Notes under the pieces: generated by a model
What the model saw: the letters and a program-made list of their open reading frames with translations, nothing else
What the model was told of the DNA's origin: nothing
Databases searched by the model: none
Source: Petaurus breviceps papuanus
Taxonomy: Eukaryota > Chordata > Mammalia > Diprotodontia > Petauridae
DNA: 64,000 bases
Assembly (NCBI GenBank): GCA_028583685.1
Contig: JAMXIF010000003.1
Coordinates: 50,562,938 to 50,626,937, forward strand
Reading direction: 5' to 3'
Translations under genes and position numbers: made by a program
In this document: positions 34,698 through 45,890 of the stretch, piece by piece
Layout of the letters: each line of letters opens with the position of its first letter
Position numbering within the stretch: the first letter of the stretch is position 1

Positions 34698-35360
34698 TTA
34701 CATCTAAGTGGTATTGTTATACCTAGCCTCATTCTTTCCCCTCCCCCAATCTCAGGTCTCCCTCACGGAAGTGAGCAGACCGCCAGGTTTAGCTCCACCC
34801 TTCCCCAGTCAGCTCTCCTTCACAGAGGTGGGTGGGCTGCTGGGTTTAGCCATGCCTGGGAAACTTGGTGCTTGGGAATTTCAAGGTGTGTACTGACCAA
34901 TCATTGATTTTGGCCTCTGCAAGTTCCTGCTTAAGTAATACCTAACCGTTTCCCAGTGGCATCCCTTTAAAAGCTGAGGCTTTACCTGAGATCTGGGCTG
35001 TACGATTTGGGTGGGACAGTGGGATGGGACCCCGTCATTTGGCCTGATCAGTCAATATGGCTAAAATAAAGGGTTCAATTCTAAATTATTACTTGGGTCT
35101 TGCTCGTGTTTTCTGGGTACAACAGTATGGCAGATAGAGTAAGGACTTAGAGTCAGGAACAAGTAAATTCAAATCCTGCAACAATTACTGGCTGTGTGAC
35201 CCTGAGACAGTCACTTAACGAACTTTTTGTCTCAATTTCCTCATCTGTAAAAGGAAGATAATAATAGGTCCTATGTCACAGGTTTGTTGTGAAACCCACG
35301 TGGGATAACATGTAAAGCAATTTGCAAACCTTTAAGTGCTACCTATCATATTACTCTCAT
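34698..35360 (+). mobile_element. MIR/THER1 SINE split by a solo LTR
   Basis: 'catctaagtggtat' (34701-34714) rejoins 'ggcagatagagtaaggacttagagtcaggaac' (from 35129) when the LTR and one duplicate are removed. The CORE 'ctgtgtgaccctgagacagtcacttaac' and the 3' part follow to about 35360. Confidence 0.75.
34715..35124 (+). mobile_element. Solo LTR, ERV1-type, ~410 bp
   Basis: Begins TGTTATACC and ends GGTACAACA. It is flanked by a perfect 4-bp duplication, GTAT (34711-34714 and 35125-35128). An AATAAA signal lies at about 35065-35070, placing the R/U5 part on the right and giving plus orientation. No internal retroviral sequence remains. The 4-bp duplication fits class I elements; the specific family is not determined. 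Confidence 0.8.
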
Positions 35361-35429
35361 AAAAAAGTGATTATCAAAAGCATCTAGTAATGAATAAGAG
35401 ATAGAAAATTAGGCCAGCAGAATACATTA

Positions 35430-36330
35430 GCTAAGTAGGACTTTAAAGCAATTTCATTCATCAGTCTAGCATTTGAACACAATCTTCTGGAGAATGAACC
35501 CTATTCAACAAAAATAGCTGATAAAACTAGAGGGCAAATTGGAAGAACATAGGGTTAGACCAGCATCTTATACTATAGTGTTCAAATTTCAAATGAGTTA
35601 TATAGCTATCAGAAGGAGAAGAAAAAAGATTTTCTGTAGAAAGGTAGAGGACAATGCAAGCCTCATTCTCAATTGTGTGTATAGAAAGAATCTGCACCTG
35701 GTAATGGGAGGAAATAACAAAAAAATAGACAACTTCAATTATCAAATAAGTATTTTTGTAAGTAATGTCTCTGATAAAATATGACTTTCAAAAAAGGTCA
35801 CTAAGAAAAATTTTAATAGGTGGATGGTTATATGGATAGTTTTAAATAAATTCAATCTATAACCACATGAAAAACATTCCAAATCACTAATAATCAATGA
35901 AATGCACCCTTCTAAAAAATTTTGACATATCACCAGAAACCCATTTAGTTAGTAGAGATGATTTTTTTTAAAAAGAAATCTTTTAATATAAGAGAATATG
36001 TTGAAAAAAAGGCTCATTAGTTTACTGCTTGAATGTTTGCATTGGCCTAGACATTTTTTAAAGTAATTATCAAATACATAAGGAAAGCTCTAATACTTTT
36101 CATTTCCTTTAACACAGCCATTCCATTCCTGAATAGATCCCACAGACATTACTGGTAAGAGAAAAGATCTATTAAAAAAATTATTGTAGCACTGCTAATA
36201 ATAGGAAAAAGTAGGAAACTAACCATATAGCTAGAGGTTAGGGAATGGCTAAACTATTTTTGTGAATGCTATATAATAATATTGTGTTACAAGGCACAAT
36301 GACTATGAAGAATGTAAGAAAAATAAGGGT
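35430..36330 (+). mobile_element. L1 ORF2 C-terminal and 3' region
   Basis: 'aatcttctggagaatgaaccctattcaacaaaaatagctg' (35481), 'agaccagcatcttatac', 'ctataaccacatgaaaaacattccaaatcactaataatc' (35858) and 'gctatataataatattgtgttacaagg' (36269) follow the sense L1 ORF2-end order. Heavily decayed. Confidence 0.7.
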
Positions 36331-36439
36331 GTAATGATAAGGGGGGATAAGTTTGGAGACTTAGATAATGATCATAACTACAGGACAGGAGAATAATGAT
36401 GAAATAGTGAAGGAGAACATTGGAGTCCAAGATAAGTAA

Positions 36440-37060
36440 GAAGGTAATTAGAGAAGACTTCATCACCCTTGATAAATTCAAGTCAACAGGTGCAGGAAAA
36501 TTACTTCCTCAGATAATAAAGGAACTGTCAGATGATCTTTAAAGCATTGTGAAGAAGTTAAGTCATCTTTCAGGACTGGAGGGAAGAGAAGATGCAAATT
36601 ATAGGTTAGCAAGTATGATTTCTATGTCTAATAAGATTTTAGACTGGATTAGCAAATGATGGTTTGTAAAGCTTTAGAAAAGGAACCAGTGATGATAGAG
36701 AACTATCATGGATTCTTCCAGAACAGTCATGTTGGGCTAAAATCATTTCCTTTTGAGGCAAGAGAAATATACTGGTAGACTTGGAGAATATGATAGATAT
36801 AGTTAATCTAGATTTTACCAAAATACTTGACAATGTCTTTCATGGTCTAGAATTGGACAGGATAAATAAATAGGTTAAAGAGTAACATTAAGAAGAATGG
36901 AGTTGATGGAATTTCTAGACACAAGGAGTCACTAATGGATGAATGTCCACTTAGAAACAAGTCTCTATTGTAATATGTTTTTGTCCTTGTCCCTGAGCTA
37001 TGCAACATGTTTATGAGTGACTAGATTAAAGGCATAGATGACATGCTTATGAAATGTTCA
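36440..37060 (+). mobile_element. CR1/L3 LINE, RT region, part 1
   Basis: Sense CR1/L3 RT: 'atggattcttccagaacagtcatgttgggctaa' (about 36709), the decayed motif A region ('atagttaatctagattttaccaaaatacttgacaatgtc') and 'attaaaggcatagatgacatgcttatgaaatgttcagat' (37025), which precedes the catalytic DD. The L2 copy at 37063 interrupts it here. Confidence 0.65.
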
Positions 37061-37062
37061 GA

Positions 37063-37740
37063 TAATTCAGTCAGTCAATAAACACTTATTAAGCCCTTAC
37101 CATGTGCTAAGGACTCTGCTAACACTAGTGATGCAAAGAGAGGCAAAAGACAGTTCCTCCTTTCAAGGGGCTCAAAATCTAAGGGAGGATGTACAAACAA
37201 AAAATTACAAAGGAGAAATTGGAAATAATCATAAGAGGGAAGGCGCTAGAATTAAGAGGAGTCAGGTAAGGCTTCCTGTAGAAGATAATATTTTATTTTA
37301 GACTTGAAGGAAGCCAGAGAATCCAGGAAGCAGGGAGAAAAACACAGAGCATTCCAGGCATGGAAGATAGCCAGAGAAAATACTTAGGATGGATGATAGA
37401 GTATCTTATTTGAAGAGTATCCAGGAAACCAGTGTCACTAGATTGTGGAGTACATTGGGGTTGGGGGTAGGGTATAAGAAGACTGGGAAGGTGGGGGAGT
37501 AGGTTATGATAGGCTTTGAATACCAAATAGAAGATTTTCCACTTGATCCTAGAGGTGACAGGAAGTCACTGAAGTTTATTGAGGAGGGGACTCATATGAT
37601 CAGACCTTCACATTAGAAAGATCAGTTGGACAGCTGATTAGAGGAGAGACTGGGGTGGGGAGGGATTTTGTGGCAGGGAGACCAACCAGTAGGTTATTTA
37701 ATGATGGCTAAGAGGGATAGCTAGAAAATTAGAGTTTTAG
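37063..37740 (-). mobile_element. L2 3' half inserted in CR1/L3
   Basis: Antisense L2 from its 3' terminus ('tcagtcaataaacacttattaagcccttac', 37069) through 'gagcattccaggcatgg' (37347), 'aaaccagtgtcactagattg' (37427) and 'ggctttgaataccaaatagaag' (37512). Segment 37559-37653 recurs almost unchanged at 40586-40680. Confidence 0.7.
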
Positions 37741-38084
37741 CTACTTTTCTTGATGTATCATTTTGGTAAATCCATTTTCTAAAAATTAATTTAATGCTAT
37801 AGGTTTCTCTATAATGAGGAACACACAGGATCAGGGCTCTTAAGTAGCAGTACTAGAAACCCCAAGACAAACTAAGACATATAATTTGGCGTGGATATAG
37901 GTTGGTCAGAATGAAGGATAATAGATGGACAAGTCAAATGTAGCATAGGTACCTAGGCAATGGTATAGGAGATAGATGAAGGTCTTTAGCATGTTAGTTG
38001 TATTCCAACTGGAAATTTTATGTGAGAAGATGGATGATTCACATAGCATATGAAGGCATGGAAAACTGTAATTTGATTGTTGGA

Positions 38085-38360
38085 GAGAAGTGACACCTGC
38101 ACTTGATGAGATGAAGAATCAATGGAAGTAAGAAAGTATAAATGTAAAATCTTATACTTGGGTTCAAAAGTTCAATTTTACAAGTAAAAATAGGTGTGAC
38201 TCAATAAACCAGTTCTTCTGCAAAAAAAAAGATCTAAAAATTTTGGTGGATTACAAATTCAATATGAGTTAATTGTGACAGCGAAAAAATCTAATGTAAT
38301 TTTAGCCTACATGAAGGTTGTTCAGGAAGAGATGGCTGATGGTTCTGTCACACATATTCT
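38085..38360 (+). mobile_element. CR1/L3 LINE, part 2
   Basis: 'aaatcttatacttgggttcaaaag' (38148), 'gatctaaaaattttggtggattacaaattcaatatgagtt' (38230) and 'tttagcctacatgaagg' match the L3 segment between RT motif C and the 3' end. The gap 37741-38084 is not assigned. Confidence 0.6.
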
Positions 38361-38614
38361 ACTGTGACACTGCAATCCTTCCTAGTAATTATAAGAATTA
38401 GAGAAGATTACACAAAATAATCAGGAAGAACAGTAATGGATAAATAAAGCAGCCCTTAATTAAAGCATGTACTAACTCACAAGGTGATTCTCAGAGCCCA
38501 AAGCAAAATGCTCAGGGTCAGAGCCAGGAAAGCTGGGGGAAGCAGAAAAAGTTAAGTAAGAATACAACCAGGTTACTTTGGCCAGTAGCGTGGGTATAAT
38601 GGTTTTCTGGATTC

Positions 38615-38775
38615 AGCAGGCATAGGATGGGCAGCTCTGGATTTAGAGAAAGCTTAAATCCAAGCACTACATGACTGTTGAATAAGTCACTTACTCTCTC
38701 TCGGCCTCGTATACAAAATGACAGTATTGTACTAGATGACCTCTGAGGTCCTTCTGGCTCTTAGCTGATGATCTT
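38615..38775 (+). mobile_element. MIR SINE
   Basis: 'gaataagtcacttactctctctcggcctcgtatacaaaatgacagtattgtactagatgacctctgaggtcc' is the sense CORE and 3' part. Confidence 0.7.
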
Positions 38776-38947
38776 ATCCTCCTTTGCTTATAAACAGCTA
38801 CTTGAGATTAAGGCCATTCATTGACATTACACAAGCAGCAATATGGAGCTCCCTGTCATTTTCTCTTTGTTAGTATATGGGATGCTTCATTTATAATCTC
38901 ATTCACTCCAAGGCAACTTCTTGAGGCTGGTGAAGGTCTTGGATTTT

Positions 38948-39121
38948 TTGTGGTTTTTTTTTTTGCTTTTTGGAGGATGGGAGGTAGGGCAATTGAGGTT
39001 AAGTGACTTGCCCAAGGTCACATGGCTAGTTTTTTGTGCTAAGTGTCTGAGGCCAGATTTGAACTCAAGTTCTCCTGACTCCAGGGCCGGTGCTCTATTC
39101 ACTGTGCCAACTAGCTACCCC
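38948..39121 (-). mobile_element. A-tailed tRNA/CORE SINE (WSINE1-like)
   Basis: Poly(T) left end, then 'gaggttaagtgacttgcccaaggtcacatggctag' and the head ending 'aactagctacccc'. Target duplication GAAGGTCTTGGATTTT / GAAGGCCCTGGATTTT lies at 38932-38947 and 39122-39137. Confidence 0.88.
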
Positions 39122-39137
39122 GAAGGCCCTGGATTTT

Positions 39138-39715
39138 ACAAGGAAAGGAAGATTTCTCAGTCAGAGTGTGATGCAGCCAGCTCAAATTGACTGGCAAAAT
39201 CAATTTATCATTAAATTCTCAATGCAAGTATCTTTGCTTTAGAAATCAACAAACAATACAAATCAGAGTTTGATTTGTTGATTGTCTAGGTTTAAGAAAG
39301 GGATCTGTTTAAAATACAGATTATACAATACAGTGACAAGCTTAACACTTGCCCCAACTTATTTTTGCAAGGGACTGCAAAGAGTTCAGCTCCTGGGAGA
39401 AGTGGAACACAAGTCTCAAAGCCTATTGTTATCACACTTTCTTCACTGGTGGAGGTAAATGTCCCAAGCCTACATAAGGGGCACATGGACTTAGTGAGAG
39501 GATGAATCCAGTCTCTTTGAGTCTTCAGTTCCTCTGGGCTCTTCAATCTCTTTAGGTTTTACAATCACTTCAGATACTTCTGGCTTCCAGCTTCCAGAGA
39601 GAAGATGGATGATGGCAAGAAGCCTACAGAAGAGCATCTAGCAATCTCCATCACATCTCTGTCCCCAGCTTGTTACTACAGGGACTTTGGGGAGTTTCCC
39701 ATTGTATGAGATCTG
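39138..39715. other. Unassigned sequence
   Basis: No family recognised. It may form a unit with 40110-40580, possibly LTR-like around the CT-rich tract, but I cannot define ends. Confidence 0.3.
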
Positions 39716-39851
39716 AGCCTCTCTCTCTCTCTCTGTCTCTCTGTCTCTCTGTCTCTCTCTGTCTCTGTCTCTCTGTCTCTGTCTCTCTGTCTCTGTCTCT
39801 CTGTCTCTGTCTGTCTGTCTGTCTCTCTGTCTCGGTCTCTCTGTCTCTGTC

Positions 39852-39888
<37 letters not shown>

Positions 39889-39943
39889 GTCTCTCTGTCT
39901 CTCTCTGTCTCTGTCTCTCTGTCTCTCTGTCTCTCTGTCTCTG

Positions 39944-39976
<33 letters not shown>

Positions 39977-40111
39977 GTNNNNNNNNNNNNNNNNNNNNNN
40001 NNNNNNNNNNNNNNNNNNNNNNNNNNNNNNNNNNNNNNNNNNNNNNNNNNNNNNNNNNNNNNNNNNNNNNNNNNNNNNCTCTGTCTCTGTCTCTGTCTCT
40101 GTCTCTCTCCC
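39716..40111. repeat. Imperfect (TCTG/TC)n satellite-like tract with a gap
   Basis: About 260 bases of irregular TCTC/TCTG units left of 100 N (39979-40078) and ~30 bases on the right. Long open frames on both strands are low-complexity artefacts. Confidence 0.95.
39979..40078. other. Assembly gap (100 N)
   Basis: Exactly 100 N inside the TCTG tract, which often means a gap of unknown size. Confidence 0.99.
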
Positions 40112-40585
40112 TCTGTTGAGCTGAAGTACCTCACTCCCTATGGGAGAGCTCTTTCATTCTATATTGTCTGGTACATATTCTCCAATGTATGCTTTATCTG
40201 ATTTCTGTTTTGCTATCAACTTGGATAAACTTGTTTCTTTTCTTTAAAAAATGAAGATTAAACTGAAAAGAGTGTCGTGTACATTTACTCCCTCCCCTAG
40301 AGAACTGGTTGTTAAACATTTACTGACAGAACCCTGGTTCTTACTTAAGTTAGTTTGATGGGTTTCCACGTTATGATATTATAAGCAGGTAGCCAATTGG
40401 CTAATGCAAGAGGTCTGGCCAAACCAAGTAAGGTATAAAAGTATGGAAAATGGAAGTTCCCAGAAAAAGGCATGAAAATGAAGTGTTAGAAAGGGAAAGC
40501 AAACATGTGTAGAGGCCAAGCACAATCAGACACTAGAAGTGAACCATCAGGTCTCAAGAGAGATTCATATCCTCTGGAAAGTGAT
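40112..40585. other. Unassigned sequence
   Basis: Contains a TATA-like GGTATAAAAG near 40431-40440 in a GC-moderate context. An old LTR is possible but not supportable. Confidence 0.3.
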
Positions 40586-40680
40586 CAGGAAGTCACTGAA
40601 GTTTACTGAGGAGGGTACTCATATGATCAGACCTTCACATTAGAAAGATCAGTTGGACTGCTGATTAGAGGAGAGACTGG
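40586..40680 (-). repeat. 95-bp near-duplicate of L2 segment 37559-37653
   Basis: By hand alignment 92 of 95 bases match the earlier copy, with no gaps. Sequence on either side does not match. Confidence 0.9.
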
Positions 40681-40681
40681 T

Positions 40682-41127
40682 TATAGCACCTACGTAATAC
40701 TGCATTCAGTTTTGAACACACCATTTTAGGAGAGAAACTGATGAATTGAAGAGAATTAAGAGATGGGTCTACAGATCACGCCACATGAAAACTGGTTAAA
40801 AGAACTGGGGATGTTTAACCTGCAGAGAAAATTTAGGTGATGAAAATTATAGTTGCAACATAGAAGAAGGTTCTTAGCCACAGCAGGCAAGAAAAGCAAC
40901 AATGGGTAGATGTTGAAGGGCAGTCAATTATAATTAGTTATAAAGAAAAAAAACTTTCTAAAATTAGTACTGTACAAAATTAGAATGGGCTGTCCTGAGA
41001 TGTAGCCTGTAGCCTGTTCTCCCTCAATAGAAGTATTTAACTGAAGGTCGGATGGCAATTTGTCGGAAACATTGTAGAAGGCAACTGAAATTCTAAGATT
41101 CTGTGATTCTGAAAAGGACCATTCAGG
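40682..41127 (+). mobile_element. CR1/L3 LINE 3' end (part 3)
   Basis: 'tactgcattcagttttgaacacaccattttagg' (40700), 'gaactggggatgtttaacctgcagag' (40803), 'tgggctgtcctgagatgtag' (40986) and the terminal 'attctaagattctgtgattctg' (41091) are diagnostic of CR1/L3 3' ends. In consensus order it continues 38085-38360. Confidence 0.75.
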
Positions 41128-41129
41128 CA

Positions 41130-41265
41130 AAGAGGAGAACCTGAAGAGATCAATGAGTGTGTCAAAGAAACCAAGGGAGTGGACAGTATCCAGTAGCTAA
41201 GCATTGTCAACAGAGTAAAGTGCTGAACAATGGTGAAGGACAATGAGAGCCATGATGAATGTGCA
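41130..41265 (-). mobile_element. L2 fragment
   Basis: 'agaggagaacctgaagagatc', 'gaccaagggagtggacagtatccagtagc' and 'attgtcaacagagtaaagtgctg' parallel antisense L2 ORF2. Confidence 0.45.
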
Positions 41266-41269
41266 TTAC

Positions 41270-42250
41270 CCTGTGCAACTGATACAATGTGATATTTGGT
41301 AACCCGATTCATTAGATATTATTACCCATAATGAGTCATCTAGTTCTATGTAAAGAGCCACTTCAGGTAGAAAAGTGAAAATGTTATTGAAATGTCTTTT
41401 ATTCAACGACTAAAGATTTAAGTCTGTGGGAAAGTGTGATGAGAAGAAGAGAGAGGGGAGCAGGATGTTTTAAACTTATCCATATTGTCCCACAATCCAA
41501 GTTATTTCTGGTGACTAAAAAACCAAAGAAACAAACAAAACACATTGGTATGTTTAGAATTTCCTTTTAGCCCATCAATTTGTATTTGAGCCAGAATGAG
41601 AACTTGATATATCAAGAATTGAGTCCTTTTTTTTTTTTAGGTTAGGGGTGGGTGAGGATGGAGAACATTTTCAATCATTTCTATGGTATTTGCTGACTAT
41701 GGCTTTTGAAATGATTTATAGGAAATTGTATATTGCTACCCAAGTAGTGTAAACATCTCTTGAGATATGGAATTATAATTTATTTTTATGAAACGTCCTC
41801 CTTAAAGTAACATTTTACATGAATTATTACAAGTTAAACACAACAAAATGATGACTTCTCCCTGCCGGCTCCCTCTGCATTTGGTGTGAGTACCTCATGC
41901 TAAAGTTTCCCTGGATCCACCACATTCTGAAGAATCAGCTTAGTAATCTGCTTCAATTGCTACAAATGATTGCAAGAAACTTATAACTAATATAGAAAAT
42001 GGATTTGCTTAATTGTATACCATAAAAAAGGATTCCATTATAAACTGGTTAATAGTTTTTAGCACAAGGATCTCAAGCTTGAGAATGGCAGAGTTCTTTG
42101 TCATTTTGTTCAGACAGTAAGTAAACAAATTCACTAATATTTGTGAAAAGAAAAATATCTCAATCGTAGTAGTGTGAATAAGTAGGGAAAAGGTGTTTTT
42201 GACTAGTTTTTAGGACTTGTTTATAACTACAAAAGACTCTAGGTAAAATT
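41270..42250. other. Unassigned sequence
   Basis: No recognised family; a short T-run at 41628-41638 only. Confidence 0.35.
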
Positions 42251-42254
42251 CTCA

Positions 42255-42355
42255 CATGACATTTGGCCCTGACACACCTCTATCCTATGTGCACAGTGCC
42301 TAGTACATTGTTGGAACTTAAGAAATATGTATTGAATTGTATTCAACTGAATTAA
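42255..42355 (+). mobile_element. L2 3' terminal fragment
   Basis: 'gtgcacagtgcctagtacattgttggaacttaagaaatatgtattgaattg' is an L2 3' end. Confidence 0.55.
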
Positions 42356-42359
42356 ACTC

Positions 42360-43420
42360 TAATCAATAGTTTAACTATTTTCTGATCCTACTCATCCTTC
42401 AATGATCTCCCATTGTCCTTTCTTGCATGTGAAAGAACTGTTTGGGCTGTTCACCTAGTTGAACTTAGCTGTTTTAGATATAATTACTATAGGATCCTCT
42501 TTTCCATTGGCTAGGAAAACCAATCTGACAAATTGATCATTATCTATATATTAAGGACACATACCATAACTAAGAATGTACCTTAATGTACCTAAGGCCA
42601 ATGAGTCTTAGAGCTGGTGGGGATGAGGGGAAGACTTCCTCTGGAGAGACCTTGGACTGTGGGACAGAGGAACCTTTCAGGGAAGAGAAAGAGACTCTAA
42701 GACTGCCACCGAGGCATCACTGCCAGGACAAAACTGCTGGTAAGGCCACTAGAGAAAGTTTAATCGGGGCAGGTAAAGGCCTCAAGATGTCTCCTTTACT
42801 AGTATCCCTAAACATTACCACTGATACCATGTGAAGTGTTGCCTGGTTGGGTGTAGTACTAAGGGAGGGACAATCTGTCTGTCAGATAACAAATTTCTTG
42901 TTTTGTGACATAGCCAACATTTGAAGGAACAGTGTTGAAAGACTGACAGGTCTTCTCTGCCTCTCTCTTCCCTATCTCAACATCAATATTCTGGGAAAAA
43001 GTAATAGTTATCCTATCCTAATTAAAGCCTGTGCTTAAGAACTTCTAGTATAGTCATGGGTTAAATTCTACCAGATTTTTTAAAATTCAGGGACATAAAT
43101 AAATGTATTACTTTATTAAGAAGGATGACTTTAATGGTGGGAACTTCATCAACTATGGTAAAGATATTGGCATGGTGGGGAGTGGGAGGGAGGAGCAGGT
43201 CCTTCAGTGCTCTTTAAGACAGATAGTGCCAGCATTATGAACAGGTGGAGTAGACTATCTCAAAGTGACCCTCCAAAATGAAAGAATCATAGTTAAACCA
43301 ATTTTTCTAAATATATTGACATATTCTGATAAATACTGTTGACTTAAATGTAACATTAAGCAGCTTCTATTCCCCTTATTTTTGGCTATTGATTTTTTTG
43401 TTGAGTAAAAAATGGAATAC
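42360..43420. other. Unassigned; GC-richer block 42590-42880
   Basis: The 82-residue frame at 42586-42834 is unrecognised. No repeat family was identified. Confidence 0.3.
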
Positions 43421-43424
43421 AGCA

Positions 43425-44545
43425 CAGAATTTGAGAGTCAGAAGGGATCTCGGGGCCATCTAGCCCAACCCTGCCCTGAGAAATGGTTAACTCCAAAACA
43501 TGTTAGACTCGTGACTATTCAACCTTTCCTTGAAAATCATCAGTGGTGAAGAATCTATTTCTTTTTACCTACTTCAAACAGGCCTTGTATGGAATGAACT
43601 AAAGGTTCTTTGCCACGATGGTCTCACTTTTCTAGATTCTATCTACTTTATCAATGTCCTTCCTAAAATTTAGAGTCTGTAACTGGGTTCAATAATCCAG
43701 ATAAGGTCTGATCAAGGCAGAGTGCAGTGGGACTATCTCTGTCTTACTCTTGGATATCACATCTCTCTTCAATGCAGCCTAATCTCACAGTTTTCTTGGC
43801 TGCCATATTACACTTTCAACTCATGCTGAGCTTGCAATCCATGAAAATGCCTAATCCATTTTCAGAGAATCTGCTATCTATTCATCACTCCTTTTCTTGT
43901 ATGTGGACAAATTTTAAACACAAAGGTGAAATTTTATATTTATCAATATTTAATTTTGTCTAATTTGATTTTTGCAGTGTTACAGACTGACTTTTTAAAA
44001 TCTTAGCTCTGTCATCCTCTGTATTAGCTCTTCCTCCCAGCACTTTGGTGCTGTAGGTTTCATATTTATGCCTATAACTTTATCAAAGTCATGGGTAAAA
44101 ATAATAAACAGCAAAGGTTCAAGCACAAATTTCAGAGACTTCCTTTCAAATTGATATCAAATCATTAATGACTTGGTTATTCAACTCATTAACCCACCAA
44201 AATGCATTATTGTTTAGTTCACATCTCTTCAGCTTTTCCACAAGAATAGTATGAGATTGAGATAATTTGCTAAATGCTTTGTCAAAATCTAGGTAAACTA
44301 TATCAATAGTATTTTCTTGATTTACTATAGCTTTTTTTTTAATCCTGTTAACAAAGGAAAATAGGGTTAGTCTGGCATGACTTGATTTTAGTGAAGTCAT
44401 ACTGGCTATTTCTGGTTACTGATTCATTTTCTAGATTTTCTTTAACAACATAATCTAGAATTTTTCTCCTGGGAAATGAAGCCAAGCTGATTGGCCTATG
44501 GTTTACAGGCTTCATTTCCTTTCCTTTATTGGAGATCCAGTAGAT
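43425..44545 (-). mobile_element. CR1/L3 LINE, 3' end through RT (antisense)
   Basis: Starts at the element's 3' side ('gagagtcagaagggatctcggggccatctagcccaaccc', about 43430). It passes 'tctactttatcaatgtccttcctaaaat' (43642), 'actcatgctgagcttgcaatccatgaaaatgcctaatcc' (43819) and the RT. The minus-strand frame 44146-44400 contains IVYLDFDKAFSKLSQS, the RT motif A region (consensus VYLDFSKAFD), with the catalytic aspartate present. Continues to about 44545 ('agccaagctgattggcctatggtttacaggc'). Confidence 0.8.
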
Positions 44546-44928
44546 CTCTTAACAAATTATTTTTCTAATTAGAAGACATGAAAAGTTATTTATTTGGTGC
44601 ATAGACTTCAGTTTTTCCTAAAGTGCATCACAACATATGGTAAATTTCATTTACCCTTCCAAATAAACAATTTGTATTAATCTGAAAGATACAAAGTGTA
44701 AACTTACAAGATGCAACAGATAATTCAATACTTATATTCAATGGATCTGTTATCTCATTGGTAGGGATTTTTCCTCCATTGGTGATCACAATTGATCAAT
44801 GCCTAGTTATCCTGTGTGATCGTTTTCACATTCTTTTAAAATCCTCCACAAAGAATTTATCCAATGTACCCAAAGGCTTCTTCCAGGTCTTTACATTTCC
44901 TGAGTACCAGTGCAGGGCATGCATGCGT

Positions 44929-44929
<1 letters not shown>
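44546..44929. other. Unassigned sequence
   Basis: May include further decayed CR1/L3 ('attcaatggatctgttatctcattgg') but not certain. Confidence 0.3.

Positions 44930-44976
<47 letters not shown>
44930..44976. repeat. (AC)n microsatellite
   Basis: About 22 uninterrupted CA units. Confidence 0.95.
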
Positions 44977-44979
<3 letters not shown>

Positions 44980-44994
44980 CTTTCATCTTAGGTC

Positions 44995-45890
44995 TTTTTC
45001 TTTCCCACTCCTTTCATCTTCCAGCTCTCACTGAAACCTGGTGCTCCTGAAGAAACAGACACCCTAGCCACCCTTACCAACACTGCCTGCACTTTACTCA
45101 TCCCTCCCCCACTTATCATTAATCGAGATGAGGGAGTTGGAATACTCCATTTCACATTGCCACTTTGTAGCTCTCATTTTATCTTCATCACTAAGTATCC
45201 CCTCCTCCTTCAAGGCTCACTCAATCCATCTGTACTACCCAGTGAAATTTCTGGTATATATTGTCTGCTGACTTGTAGGACACCCTTTATTTTTTTCTTC
45301 AATGAGTTTAATGCCTGGCTCACAGTATCATTTTCCTCCTTCACGTTTCACCTCATGCTAGACAATTTAAACATGCATATTGATATTCCCTCAAATACCT
45401 TTACTTTCCAGTTCTTCAACTTGCTCATTTCTCATGACCTACTCCTCTATTCCACCTCAGCTACACACAGAAATATTTATAGTTATAGTTGCCAAATAGT
45501 ATTATGTTTCCATCACCCATAACTACTCTCATATCTCCAATTCCCTACTGGACACCTCAAATTAGATGTCCTGTAGACACCTTGAATTCAACATGTCCAA
45601 AACTGAACTCAATTCTTTCCTCCTTAACTCTTCCTTCTTTTTAATTTCCCTATTATTGTTGAGGGTACCAACATCCTCCCAGTTACCCAGGTGTTAGTCC
45701 CACTGAAAATTCCACTTTCTATTGCAAGCTTTTCCTGATTTCCCTTAATTCTATTGCCTTCTCTCCACAGTTGTTTGCATGCTATCTCTCCCATTAGACT
45801 GTAGGCTCCTTGAAGAAAGAAATGTATTCCCAGTACTTAGTACAGTGTCTGACTCGGAGTGGGTGTTTAGTAAATGTTTACTGACTTACA
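44995..45890 (+). mobile_element. L2 LINE: endonuclease region joined to the 3'UTR
   Basis: 45020-45540 matches the L2 APE-type endonuclease: LTETW near 45027, then the frame 45157-45522 with 'NEFNAWLTVSF' and LLLYSTSATHRN (consensus LLLHSTSATHKN). From about 45540 it reads the later L2 segment ('tagatgtcctgtagacaccttgaattcaacatgtccaaaactgaactc'). It then jumps near 45700 to the 3'UTR and ends 'gtttagtaaatgtttactgactta'. RT is missing. Confidence 0.75.

Noticed and set aside
39700-40120. CRISPR-like or minisatellite array
   Set aside because: The tetranucleotide units are irregular, with no unique spacers; it is a simple repeat in a vertebrate genome.
39670-40134. ~150-residue Ser/Leu- and Arg/Glu-rich frames on both strands
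   Set aside because: Direct translations of the TCTG/TC satellite and a 100-N gap.
40425-40445. TATA-box promoter (GGTATAAAAG)
   Set aside because: A single motif with no downstream exon, CpG island or initiator. It may belong to an old LTR, which I could not delimit.
44146-44400. Independent reverse-transcriptase gene on the minus strand
   Set aside because: The motif A block is real, but it is part of an extended CR1/L3 copy with broken frames on either side.
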